Shown here one piece after another: positions 44,586 to 52,551 of a DNA stretch of 64,000 nt. Position 1 is the first letter of the stretch; each line of letters begins with the position of its first letter. A program made the translations under genes and the position numbers. The DNA comes from Rathayibacter sp. SW19 (GTDB lineage: Bacteria > Actinomycetota > Actinomycetes > Actinomycetales > Microbacteriaceae), in the NCBI RefSeq assembly GCF_030866825.1, contig NZ_CP133020.1:4030001-4094000 (forward strand), in the 5' to 3' direction. The notes under the pieces are model-generated. The model had not been told where the DNA came from, searched no databases, and saw nothing but the letters and a program-made list of their open reading frames with translations.

Positions 44586-46163
44586 TCAGAACGGCGGCAC
44601 ATCTGATCCCTCGTCGCTTCTGTCGAGCGCACTCGGTGCGTCGGGCTCGCATTCGGCCGCGGGCTTAGGCTTCGCGTCGGGCTCGCGCCGCGGCATGATG
44701 CGATCGGGCCTGGTGTCTGGTGGATGTCGATCCCCGCCGGAATCGTCACTTGCGATCACACCTGGCGGTGTCGGGAGGTTGGTTTCGGGCTCGGTGCGGT
44801 AGGTGCGTCCAGCTGGCGAGGTCCATTCCAGGATTCCATTGCCGCGCTGTACGACTTGCCAGACGGTTTGGTCTTTCAGATGGTGATGTTTGGCGCATAA
44901 ACACGCAAGATTGTCGTATTGGGTGAGTCCGTCGGCTTGCCACTGCCCGGTGTGGTCGATTTCGGTGTGCACGGCCCGGCGGGTGCAACCGGGGAATCGG
45001 CACATCCCGTCACGAATGCGCAACCATTGTCGCAGATCGGCCGGAACGCGATAGGAATCTCGACCCACTGAAAGCACGGCCTCGGTTTGCGGATGCGTCA
45101 GCAGCCGAGTGAAGCTCGGTGCGTGAGCGGCCAGACGCCGCGCGGTATCTGCGTCGATCGGGACGCAACCACTGAGGCTACCGGGCTCTTCGGTCAAACC
45201 CATCAGATTGAACACCGGCACGGTCACCATCACTTGCGGGCGAATCCGATCCAGCAGGTCCACGGGAAAGTCCAACGAGGCGAGCACCGGATCGGGATTC
45301 GCGCCCGATCTGCCCTCTGCGCCACCGTCGGCCGCACGCGGGTCGCCCACGCTGTCGCCGCCCGAAGGTTCCTCGCCTCGGCTGCCGGCGCTTGCCGGGT
45401 GGGAAGCGGCCAACCCTGGCACCCCGTCCAGCAGGAGCGCCGCCGCAATATCTGCGCGAAGTTGAGAGATCGTGCGAGGATCGCCGGCGGCACGCTTGGC
45501 GGTGGCGGCCCGCTGCAGCCGGTCATCGATTCCCTCGATTACCGCCGCTTGCCCGTACAGAGTCAGCCAGGACATGCCATCACGCCCGGGGTCCACGCCG
45601 ATAAAGCGTTTCTCTAATGCCGTCTTCGTGCGCGCTTCGATGCTGTCGGGTTCCAACTGTTCACGAACCCGTCGCGCACGCACCCGCAGCCGACTCGCCG
45701 TCAAACTACCAGCCGGCCCAATCAGGGCGGCCTCAAGTTTGGCCCGGATGTCGGCATCCAGGCCGTGTGATTCTCCGACAATCACCCGCGCTTGCTGATA
45801 GCCGATGCGCCCGTGTCGCAACTCATCTAGCGTGTCCGGCAGTCCGTTCACCAGCAAGTCGCTTTCGCCGATGAGTTGGTCAGCCGTCGATTCCGGGATG
45901 TGCAGCGCGCACGCGATCTCTGCCACGAATGAGCGACGCGCCAACTCTGTCTGTCGCACCGCCGAGACGCCGAAAGGAACGACAGCATCCTCGTTGACCG
46001 TCGCCCATTGGTGCGCCTGCTCCACGAGTTCTGCGCGCCAGGCCATCAATGACGAGATCATCTTGTCGATCCCCACCAGCGAGGCGATGACTTCTGCTTG
46101 CACGTCACCGATCGCAGACTGCAACTTGGCTGCCTGTGGCCCCTCTACGATGATCGTCTCCAT
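44586..46163 (-). CDS. DUF222/13E12-family HNH endonuclease
   Basis: The 525-residue protein has a long helical DUF222 domain (about 15-330) and a C-terminal HNH domain: CRFPGCTRRAVHTEIDHTGQW, NLACLCAKHHHLKD and WTSPAGRTY (about 405-465). Such proteins are repeated many times in Micrococcales and Mycobacterium genomes. The ATG at 46163 (METIIVEG) was chosen because upstream codons in the frame lack protein character. An SOS-box-like site lies just before it, and mycobacterial 13E12 members are known LexA targets. A frame to 46310 exists but would include that site. Confidence 0.88.
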   Translation of the reverse strand: METIIVEGPQAAKLQSAIGDVQAEVIASLVGIDKMISSLMAWRAELVEQAHQWATVNEDAVVPFGVSAVRQTELARRSFVAEIACALHIPESTADQLIGESDLLVNGLPDTLDELRHGRIGYQQARVIVGESHGLDADIRAKLEAALIGPAGSLTASRLRVRARRVREQLEPDSIEARTKTALEKRFIGVDPGRDGMSWLTLYGQAAVIEGIDDRLQRAATAKRAAGDPRTISQLRADIAAALLLDGVPGLAASHPASAGSRGEEPSGGDSVGDPRAADGGAEGRSGANPDPVLASLDFPVDLLDRIRPQVMVTVPVFNLMGLTEEPGSLSGCVPIDADTARRLAAHAPSFTRLLTHPQTEAVLSVGRDSYRVPADLRQWLRIRDGMCRFPGCTRRAVHTEIDHTGQWQADGLTQYDNLACLCAKHHHLKDQTVWQVVQRGNGILEWTSPAGRTYRTEPETNLPTPPGVIASDDSGGDRHPPDTRPDRIMPRREPDAKPKPAAECEPDAPSALDRSDEGSDVPPF

Positions 46164-46192
46164 GCCTGTAGTCAACACCAGACCACTGACAT

Positions 46193-46208
46193 TCGAACAT
46201 CCGTTCCT
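46193..46208. promoter_or_regulatory. SOS-box-like site before the HNH gene
   Basis: TCGAAC-ATCC-GTTCCT matches the TCGAACnnnnGTTCGA consensus at 10 of 12 arm positions. It lies 30-45 bases upstream of the ATG at 46163 on the minus strand. LexA control of 13E12-type genes is known in mycobacteria. Confidence 0.6.
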
Positions 46209-46700
46209 ACAACCACGACAAAATTGTGGAGGACTCACTGAAGCTCGCGATTGGGGAGGACGAGGCGGGCGGACAAGACACGAGCACGAGGCGAGCGAAT
46301 AAGACAACACAGCAGGGTGGGAGAACGAAATAGGTGAACACGACGAGTGGTCAGGCTAGGAAGTCCAGCCAGGACGAGAAGACGACGGCACCGGTCGCCG
46401 CGTGGACGTGGCAACTGCGAAAACGGCGTTCGCAATCAGAAAAACCGGGGCCCCGACACTCACTTCCCGACAAGCGGCCGGGGCCCTCCGGCTTGATGGG
46501 GATTGCCACCTACCGCCCCTCGTCGGTGTTGTTGCGATCCCCACTTCGGACTCTACGAGGCGGCAGACAGCTCAGGTATCCGTATTAATGAGGACATCAG
46601 TTGTTTTCGTGCCCCCAGTTCGGGGCTACAGCGTCATGATCCGCTCGCGGGGGCATCTCTCAATGTGGAGTATCCCCTCCACCTCAACCCCAAATGAGGT

Positions 46701-46738
46701 CATGCCCCGTCCGCGTCGCCCGACGCGAACGGGGCATG
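46701..46738. terminator. GC-rich hairpin
   Basis: CATGCCCCGTCCGCGT and ACGCGAACGGGGCATG form a 16-bp stem with one mismatch and a six-base loop. There is no T-run. It stands in the gene-poor gap and may be a terminator or a REP-type element. Confidence 0.5.
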
Positions 46739-46808
46739 TGTGTCTGAGCAATAGGCCTGAACGACAAGCCTGCGCGACGAGCGACAACCCTGAGCGATAC
46801 GAACCCAG

Positions 46809-46829
46809 CGGGTGAGGGATTCGAACCCC
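46809..46829 (-). repeat. tRNA 3'-end fragment
   Basis: On the minus strand this reads GGGGTTCGAATCCCTCACCC and then GC, the T-loop and 3' acceptor strand of a tRNA such as the tRNA-Tyr at 50509. No anticodon or D-arm is present. Such fragments are typical of attachment-site remnants. Confidence 0.6.
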
Positions 46830-47106
46830 ATTTCGACCATCACGCGAGGCACCGCGGCCAGTTCACGGGCGTTTCGGTCGGTCGCCTGAGGTGCCCCATT
46901 GAGTTGTGAGCGTGAGATGCCCTCGGCGATGCCTTGCGATGCGTCGAGCGAGTCCGTATTATTGCGTGGTCGTGACCTGATCGAGGAGGTGAGCACCGTG
47001 AACACTGCAACCCAATGGGGTGCTCCTTCTTGCGTTTACGACTGCGCGACGATTTAGGTGTCGCCGAGGAGTGCTCCGCATAAGCATTCTCTCGAAAGGC
47101 ACCATC

Positions 47107-47907
47107 ATGCATCTGAATTTCGTCGCGGAGACCTCGTCGGAGGGCGTCGTCGACCGCAGCTTCACTATCGGAGAGGTTCCGGGCGTCTTATGGTCACCGG
47201 AACAGCCGACTCCGAACGCTCCGCTTCTGCTCATGGGTCACGGCGGTGGCCTGCACAAGCGGTCGCCGGGCCTGGTGGCTCGTGCCGTACAAGCAGTCGT
47301 GCGCGACGGATTCCACGTCGCGGCGATCGACGCACCCGGTCACGGCGATCGCGCCCGTTCGCGCCATGACCAGCAGTGGGTTGACGCCCTGCTGGATGCC
47401 CGCGACCGGGGTGAGCCGCTGGCTCCGATTATTGCGCCGTTCAACGATTCGCTGGCCGAGCGTGCTGTGCCGGAGTGGCGGATGACGATCGACGCGTTGC
47501 AGTCGCTCCCCGAGATCGGCACGGCTGCGCCGACCGGCTACTCCGGTATGACGACCGCCAGCGCGATCGGAATCCCGCTTGCGGTGGCCGAACCGCGCAT
47601 CCGTGCGGCGATCTTCGGCGGCGTGTTCGTCTACGACACGATCCTGAAGGCGGCACGACACGTCACGATCCCGATCGAGTTCCTGTTGCCGTGGGACGAT
47701 CCCGAAATCGATCGCGAGTCAGGCCTGGCGCTGTTCGACGCATTCGCGTCGCACGTCAAGACGCTCCACGCGTTCCCCGGATCGCACTTCCACGTGCCGA
47801 CCGAGCAAATCGATACCCGGTTCTTCGCCCGACAGCTGGGCGTGAGGGCCTTCGGTGAAGCAACAAGGAACGAACCCAGGCCAGAAGGCTCACGGGTGTC
47901 GGCATAA
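47107..47907 (+). CDS. alpha/beta hydrolase
   Basis: The 266-residue protein has LLLMGHGGGLHKR (oxyanion-hole side, about 39-51), DAPGHGDRARS (about 78-88), the nucleophile elbow GYSGM (Ser about 143), a late acidic segment LPWDDPEID and the catalytic His in GSHFHVP (about 226). These fit a dienelactone-hydrolase-like esterase or peptidase. GAAAGG precedes the ATG at 47107, and the frame upstream to 47020 lacks support. No neighbour suggests a substrate. Confidence 0.83.
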   Translation: MHLNFVAETSSEGVVDRSFTIGEVPGVLWSPEQPTPNAPLLLMGHGGGLHKRSPGLVARAVQAVVRDGFHVAAIDAPGHGDRARSRHDQQWVDALLDARDRGEPLAPIIAPFNDSLAERAVPEWRMTIDALQSLPEIGTAAPTGYSGMTTASAIGIPLAVAEPRIRAAIFGGVFVYDTILKAARHVTIPIEFLLPWDDPEIDRESGLALFDAFASHVKTLHAFPGSHFHVPTEQIDTRFFARQLGVRAFGEATRNEPRPEGSRVSA

Positions 47908-47978
47908 ACACCCTGAACACCGGGAACGTCGTGAACGTCGTGAACGTCGTGAACGCCATGAACACCCTGAACACCGGG
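47907..47978. repeat. Eight-unit 9-bp minisatellite
   Basis: Starting at the last base of the hydrolase stop there are eight units: AACACCCTG, AACACCGGG, AACGTCGTG three times, AACGCCATG, then AACACCCTG and AACACCGGG again. The frame is open and ends at TGA 47982, but it has no start of its own. Confidence 0.8.
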
Positions 47979-48091
47979 AACTGATCACACGACCGTACTC
48001 GTGTTCACGTGCGGAGAGGTAGAGGTGCTCAACTTCAGCCTCTCCGCACCGGCGTCACCTGTCGTGAGACTCGGGCTCGCTCGACGTCGGC

Positions 48092-48128
48092 TCAGCCGAT
48101 CGGTGCGGAACCCTGACCGATCGGCTGA
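48092..48128. promoter_or_regulatory. 13-bp inverted repeat before a two-component operon
   Basis: TCAGCCGATCGGT (48092-48104) and its exact reverse complement ACCGATCGGCTGA (48116-48128) are 11 bases apart, 35 bases before the start of the membrane-protein gene. It may be the binding site of the operon's own LuxR-type regulator or a transcribed hairpin. Confidence 0.5.
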
Positions 48129-48162
48129 TCCGCCACCCCACGCCAACGACGACGCTGGAACC

Positions 48163-48594
48163 ATGTCACAGATACTCACCTCCCTCGACTCGGCGCTCGC
48201 CGACGCCCGTCGCACTGCCTTCCGCCCCGTCCTCTCCCTCGTCTCGGCGTTTCTCGCCGTCAGTACCGGGATGCTCGTCTTCCTCGCCGGCGCGTCAGCT
48301 GCCGGCGCAGGGTTCGCCGACGCAATCTGGATCCGCTGCTCGCTCGTGCTCGGCAGCGCGATCGTTCTGCTCCTGTTCGCGGTCCGCGCCGCACGCGGCT
48401 CGCGCCCTGCATGGGTGCGGCTGTGCATCATCAGCCCCGTCGTCGTCGTGGCCATCGCCGTGATCGTGTCCATCCCCGGCTTCCTGCCGGACTGGGTGCG
48501 TATCGAACAGGCGGTGTGCGGCATCCTGGTCCTGCCCGTCGCGATCCTCGTGAATCTGCCGCGCACCCGAGCGCTCTTCCCCGCGAGGGCGTAG
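48163..48594 (+). CDS. four-helix membrane protein
   Basis: The 143-residue protein has about four hydrophobic helices (about 22-45, 50-72, 84-104, 110-130) and no enzymatic motif. The ATG at 48163 (MSQILTSLD) was preferred over the frame start at 48001, because the intervening DNA holds an inverted repeat and encodes low-quality protein. It ends 9 bases before the sensor kinase and is probably part of that system, perhaps as a sensor accessory. Confidence 0.7.
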   Translation: MSQILTSLDSALADARRTAFRPVLSLVSAFLAVSTGMLVFLAGASAAGAGFADAIWIRCSLVLGSAIVLLLFAVRAARGSRPAWVRLCIISPVVVVAIAVIVSIPGFLPDWVRIEQAVCGILVLPVAILVNLPRTRALFPARA

Positions 48595-48603
48595 GGTCAC
48601 GTT

Positions 48604-49716
48604 GTGATCGACCCACGCTGGCGGGCCACACTCGCCATTGCCCCGTATCTCGTGCTCGGGATGCTGATCACCTTCGTGCTCGTGACGGAATGGGGCTCCT
48701 GGTCGCGGCTGGTGCCGACGCTCATCTTGTGCGTCGCGTACGGGCTAGTGGTCTTCGTTATGCGGACGCTTCCGTTCGCATGGCGGGATCGTCCGGCCGT
48801 CGTGGCGGCATTCATGACCGTCGTGATCGCGTTGAACTTCGCCCTCGTGCTGCGTGGGGGCATGTTCGGGTTCCTCACCATCGCGACGTTCTCATTCGCG
48901 TATTCGATCGTGAAGTGGCCGTGGGAGCTGCTCGCAGTCGCAGCCACGGCGACGGTGGCGGGTCTCGCGCAGAGCTCCAGCTTCGGGGATGACGCCGCGG
49001 GCATCGCTGGGACGGTCGCCGTGGTGCTGCTGAACATCGCGGTGATGTGTGGAACGTCGCTCGGGCTGCACCTGGCCGAGGACAGCCTCGCTCGTGGGGC
49101 GACTGAGAGTGAGCGCGCACGGCTCGCTCGGGAAATTCATGACACGCTCGCACAGGGGTTCACCGGCATCATCACCCAACTGCAAGCCGCAGAGCAGGCC
49201 GTCGACGATGACACCCGGCGGCACCACACCGACGCAGCGCTCGCACTCGCCCGGGACGGCCTCGCGGAGGCACGTCTGTCCGTGCAGGCATTGCGGCCGG
49301 CGGCGCTCGCGAAGAGCTCACTGCCCGACGCCCTCGCGACCGCCACCCGAGGCTGGTCGGCGCGCACCGGCATCCCTGCCACGGTCACGACCTTCGGTAC
49401 AACCCGGTCGCTCACGACCGAGACGGAGCTCGCGCTGCTGCGCACGGCGCAGGAGGCGCTGGCCAACGTGGAGCGGCATGCGGCAGCCGGGCAGGTCACG
49501 CTCACCCTGCGAATGGATGCCGGGCGCATCCGTCTCGAGGTGCGGGACGACGGCCACGGCTTCGACCTCGTGGACCGGCTGCAGCGACCGCCCGACGAGG
49601 TTGGCGGCTACGGCCTCATCGCGATGCGCGAGCGGCTTGCGTCGGCCGCAGGGGACCTTGTCGTGGAATCCCGTCCGGGTCACGGGACAGTCGTGCGCGC
49701 GGAGGTGCCGGCATGA
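48604..49716 (+). CDS. sensor histidine kinase (HisKA_3 type)
   Basis: The 370-residue kinase has about five membrane helices (1-155), a short linker, the dimerisation and phosphate-acceptor segment ARLAREIHDTLAQGFTGIIT (His about 179), and an ATPase domain with LANVERHA (N-box), DDGHGFD and GYGLIAMRERL. This is the NarL/LiaS-type class. Its end overlaps the response regulator by 4 bases, so the two form a signalling pair. The signal is probably membrane-borne, since no extracellular domain is large enough for ligand binding. Confidence 0.92.
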   Translation: MIDPRWRATLAIAPYLVLGMLITFVLVTEWGSWSRLVPTLILCVAYGLVVFVMRTLPFAWRDRPAVVAAFMTVVIALNFALVLRGGMFGFLTIATFSFAYSIVKWPWELLAVAATATVAGLAQSSSFGDDAAGIAGTVAVVLLNIAVMCGTSLGLHLAEDSLARGATESERARLAREIHDTLAQGFTGIITQLQAAEQAVDDDTRRHHTDAALALARDGLAEARLSVQALRPAALAKSSLPDALATATRGWSARTGIPATVTTFGTTRSLTTETELALLRTAQEALANVERHAAAGQVTLTLRMDAGRIRLEVRDDGHGFDLVDRLQRPPDEVGGYGLIAMRERLASAAGDLVVESRPGHGTVVRAEVPA

Positions 49717-50351
49717 ACGCGGTGACCCTTCTCGTGGTCGACGATCACCCCGTTGTGCGCGACGGCATCGTCGGTATGGTGGCGTCCGCCGAAGACGTGA
49801 AGGTCGTCGGCGAGGCATCGGACGGCGCCGAAGCGGTCGCTCTCGCGCGGGTGCTCGATCCTGATGTCGTGCTCATGGACCTGCGGATGCCGCGGATGGA
49901 CGGCGTCGCCGCCATCCGTGAATTCACGCGCCTCGGCATCCGCGGCCGCGTCGTTGTGCTGACGACGTTCGACGCTGACGCCGATGTACTGCCTGCAATC
50001 GGTGCGGGCGCGACCGGATACCTGCTCAAAGATGCCCCGCGCGACGAGCTGCTGCGCGCGATCCGCACCGCGGCCACTGGCGATGCGGTGCTCTCACCAT
50101 CGGTGGCGTCGCGGCTTGTGGGCCGCGTGCGCACGCCGGAAGAGAGTCTGCTGAGCCCGCGCGAACTCGAGGTGCTCGCACTCGTGGCCGACGGCGCGAC
50201 GAACCGGGCGGCGGGTGATCGGCTGCATGTCAGCGAAGCAACCGTGAAGACGCACCTGCTGAGCATCTACACGAAGCTCGGTGTCGGCGACCGGGCGGCC
50301 GCGGTGGCCGAGGGCTTTCGCCGCGGTCTGCTGGACGTGCCGGCGCGCTGA
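49713..50351 (+). CDS. LuxR/NarL-family response regulator
   Basis: The 212-residue protein has a receiver domain (about 4-120) with VVDDH at the start, phosphorylated Asp in LMDLRMPRMDG (about 56) and TTFD plus Lys in YLLKDAP (about 106). A LuxR-type DNA-binding domain follows with LSPRELEVLALVADGATNR and VSEATVKTHLLSIYTKLGV (about 146-195). It is paired with the upstream kinase, and the inverted repeat at 48092 is a candidate target. Confidence 0.93.
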   Translation: MNAVTLLVVDDHPVVRDGIVGMVASAEDVKVVGEASDGAEAVALARVLDPDVVLMDLRMPRMDGVAAIREFTRLGIRGRVVVLTTFDADADVLPAIGAGATGYLLKDAPRDELLRAIRTAATGDAVLSPSVASRLVGRVRTPEESLLSPRELEVLALVADGATNRAAGDRLHVSEATVKTHLLSIYTKLGVGDRAAAVAEGFRRGLLDVPAR

Positions 50352-50508
50352 GCGCGCAGAACTCTTCCGGGCGATCGGATCTTCTCGATTTGAGCGCAGC
50401 CCGCTTCTCAGCGATTGTGGCTAAAGCATGGGCGCAGCCATCAACCAGGTAGCCGAATACCCTCAAGACTCCCTCGAAACGACGCCGGCTCGATGGCGCT
50501 TTGTAATG

Positions 50509-50590
50509 TGGCGGGTGAGGGATTCGAACCCCCGAATGCTGAGCAGTCTGATTTACAGTCAGATCCCTTTGGCCGCTTGGGTAACCCGCC
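50509..50590 (-). tRNA. tRNA-Tyr (anticodon GTA)
   Basis: The minus strand gives acceptor GGCGGGT, a class II long variable arm, anticodon stem CTGAC..ATCAG with loop TGTAAA, and T-arm GGGGGTTCGAATCCCTC ending ACCCGCC plus A73. Anticodon GTA reads Tyr. The gene is 82 nt with no encoded CCA. Confidence 0.92.
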
Positions 50591-50644
50591 GACGCGCTTT
50601 CGGCCACATGTATTCACCTGGCCGAAGGCGCTACACAAGAATAC

Positions 50645-50935
50645 TCACCGCACGTCGTCTGGTGAAATCGGGCCTCCGTCGGGGTCGGCGTCGGCAGTCG
50701 CAGCCGGCGCAGTCGCGGCAGTCGCGCCAGCAGCCGCCGCAGCGGCCTCGCGCCTCCCTCGCAGAACGCGCGCGCCGATCAGCACGATCGCACCCAACAC
50801 GATCACAATACCCGCGAGGATCAGCCACGGGGCGACATCCGACCCGGTTTCAGCCAGCATTGTCCCTGACAGAACGGTCCCCGCCACAACCGTCCCCGCC
50901 AGAACAGCGGATGCGAATACGCTCGAGGTCATCAT
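50645..50935 (-). CDS. LAETG-type mini surface protein
   Basis: The 96-residue protein has an N-terminal hydrophobic helix (about 4-25), the motif LAETG (about 27-31), a second hydrophobic helix PWLILAGIVIVLGAIVLIG (about 36-54), RGRR and an Ala-rich acidic tail. LAxTG is the sortase E recognition form in actinobacteria. Almost nothing lies between the signal helix and the sorting motif, so it may be a minimal anchored peptide or a simple membrane protein. TATGCT lies 7 bases before the ATG, supporting leaderless translation. The start overlaps the divergent DUF817 ATG. Confidence 0.62.
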   Translation of the reverse strand: MMTSSVFASAVLAGTVVAGTVLSGTMLAETGSDVAPWLILAGIVIVLGAIVLIGARVLRGRREAAAAAAGATAATAPAATADADPDGGPISPDDVR

Positions 50936-52319
50936 GGGTTCCAGCATAGGACGCGACCGCGCAGCCAACCGGTTCACACCGCTCGAGCAACGCATCGAGG
51001 CTGCCGCCCATCGTTTGATCGCCCGTGCACCGACCAGCAGGGCGTGGGGCGCGTTCGTCGAGTTCCTGGTCTTCGGTGCAAAACAGGCCTGGGCCTGCAT
51101 TTTCGGCGCCTCGCTGCTGCTCGCAATCGCCGCAGTTCGGCTCTGGTATCCGGATGACGCCTGGCTCGCTCGCAACGACGCTCTCACACTGACCGCGATC
51201 GCCATCCAGATCGTGATGGTGGCAACGAAACTCGAGACGCTCCGCGAACTCCGCGTCATCATCCTGTTCCACATCGTCGGAACGGTCATGGAACTGTTCA
51301 AAACCGACGTCGGATCGTGGGCCTACGACCCGGGCGGCGTGCTTCGGCTATTCTCGGTGCCACTGCTCACCGGCTTCATGTACGGCGCAATCGGTTCATA
51401 TATGGTGCGCGTCTACCGACTGTTCGATCTGCGGTTCGCGCGATATCCGCGGCGCTGGATCACCGCCATCCTCGCCGCCGCGATCTACGCCAACTTTTTC
51501 ACGCACCACTACGTGTTCGACGTGCGCTGGTTGTTGCTGGTCGCCGTGCTCGTCGTTTTCGGCCCGTGCGTCATGTACTTCCGCGTTTTTCGCAAGACAC
51601 TGCGGATGCCTCTGGTCGCGGCCTTCGGTCTCGTCGCGTTCTTCATCTGGCTGGCCGAGAATCTCGGCACCTGGTCTCACGCGTGGACCTACCCAGACCA
51701 GGTCGGCGGCTGGGAGCCGGTGCCGCTGACGAAGCTGGTCGCCTGGTTCCTGCTGATGATCATCTCCGTCGTTCTGGTTGCTTGGTTATACCCGCCGCGG
51801 CCGCCGGGTGCCCTGACTACACTGGCAGGCATGGCAGATTCATCCTTTGACGTGGTCAGCAAGGTCGACAAGATGGAGGCGGACAACGCCGTCAACCAAG
51901 CTCACAAAGAGGTCGAGCAGCGCTACGACTTCAAGAACATCGGCGCTTCGATCGAGTGGAGCGGTGAGAAGATTCTGATGAAGGCGAACTCACAGGAGCG
52001 CGTCAAGGCGATCCTCGACGTTCTGCAGTCGAAGTTCGTCAAACGCGGCATCTCGCTGAAGAGCCTCGACCACGGCGAGCCGTACGCAAGCGGCAAGGAA
52101 TTCCGCATCGAGGCGACCCTCAAGGAGGGCATCGAACAGGACCAGGCGAAGAAGATCGGCAAGGTCATCCGCGAGGAGGCGCCGAAGAGCGTGAAGAGCC
52201 AGATTCAGGGCGACGAACTGCGCGTGTCCTCAAAGAGCCGCGACGACCTGCAGGCCACGATCGCACTGCTGAAGGGCCAGACGTTCGACGTTGACCTGCA
52301 GTTCGTCAACTTCCGTTGA
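50934..52319 (+). CDS. DUF817 membrane protein fused in frame to YajQ
   Basis: The first 295 residues form a DUF817-type integral membrane protein with seven or so helices (FGAKQAWACIFGASLLL, IVMVATKLETLRELRVI, YGAIGSYMVRVYRLFDLRF, YVFDVRWLLLVAVLVVF). With no stop, the frame runs into a complete YajQ domain starting MADSSFDVVSK (about residue 300). The total is 461 residues. Most genomes keep these as separate proteins. GAGGT lies before the ATG at 50934. Whether the long fusion is made, or only the internal YajQ start at 51831 is used, cannot be told. Confidence 0.72.
   Translation: MGSSIGRDRAANRFTPLEQRIEAAAHRLIARAPTSRAWGAFVEFLVFGAKQAWACIFGASLLLAIAAVRLWYPDDAWLARNDALTLTAIAIQIVMVATKLETLRELRVIILFHIVGTVMELFKTDVGSWAYDPGGVLRLFSVPLLTGFMYGAIGSYMVRVYRLFDLRFARYPRRWITAILAAAIYANFFTHHYVFDVRWLLLVAVLVVFGPCVMYFRVFRKTLRMPLVAAFGLVAFFIWLAENLGTWSHAWTYPDQVGGWEPVPLTKLVAWFLLMIISVVLVAWLYPPRPPGALTTLAGMADSSFDVVSKVDKMEADNAVNQAHKEVEQRYDFKNIGASIEWSGEKILMKANSQERVKAILDVLQSKFVKRGISLKSLDHGEPYASGKEFRIEATLKEGIEQDQAKKIGKVIREEAPKSVKSQIQGDELRVSSKSRDDLQATIALLKGQTFDVDLQFVNFR
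51831..52319 (+). CDS. yajQ: YajQ-family nucleotide-binding protein (internal start)
   Basis: The 162-residue domain is a canonical YajQ: SSFDVVSKVDKMEADNAVNQ, RYDFKNIGASIEWSG, VLQSKFVKRGISLKSLDHG and a closing TFDVDLQFVNFR. Relatives bind cyclic di-GMP or other nucleotides. TACACT at 51818-51823, 7 bases before this ATG, fits a leaderless promoter, so a free YajQ is probably made even if the fusion is also expressed. Confidence 0.85.
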   Translation: MADSSFDVVSKVDKMEADNAVNQAHKEVEQRYDFKNIGASIEWSGEKILMKANSQERVKAILDVLQSKFVKRGISLKSLDHGEPYASGKEFRIEATLKEGIEQDQAKKIGKVIREEAPKSVKSQIQGDELRVSSKSRDDLQATIALLKGQTFDVDLQFVNFR

Positions 52320-52332
52320 CCCCCCACCCGCT

Positions 52333-52551
52333 GGTCGAGTAGCGCGCGAGGAACGAGCACGCGTATCGAGACCCCCCACGCGTCAACCCACCAGATCTCG
52401 ATACGCTCGCTAGCGCTCGCTACTCGATCACCAAGGCGCCCCCCGCCGGTCGAGTAGCGCGCGAGGAACGAGCACGCGTATCGAGACCCCCCACGCGTCA
52501 ACCCACCAGATCTCGATACGCTCGCTAGCGCTCGCTACTCGATCACCAAGG
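52333..52551. repeat. REP-like element duplicated in tandem (115-bp period)
   Basis: Two copies begin at 52333 and 52448. Each reads GGTCGAGTAGCGCGCGAGG, GCGTATCGAGACC, a spacer, then TCTCGATACGC and GCTACTCGATCACC, forming a long inverted structure. The second copy overlaps the end of the FAD oxidase gene and supplies its TAG stop and last codons (LVIE). Confidence 0.88.

Larger units (their letters stand above)
46164..47106. other. 943-base gene-poor gap
   Basis: This gap holds the SOS-like site (46193), a GC-rich hairpin (46701-46738), a tRNA 3'-end fragment (46809-46829) and the leader of the hydrolase gene. Open frames on both strands (for example 46402-46815 plus) show no domain. A very short frame GTG 46999 to TAG 47058 has GAGGAGG in front and could encode a peptide starting MNTATQWGAPS, but nothing supports a role. 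Confidence 0.5.

Noticed and set aside
46999..47058. Short peptide gene with a strong ribosome-binding site
   Set aside because: At 19 codons with no conservation evidence, it is mentioned only in the gap description.
50415..50933. N-terminal extension of the DUF817 frame
   Set aside because: It runs through tRNA-Tyr and the opposite-strand LAETG gene, so the protein is taken to start at 50934.
52333..52551. CRISPR array
   Set aside because: There are only two long copies with no unique spacers, and the units are REP-type inverted repeats.
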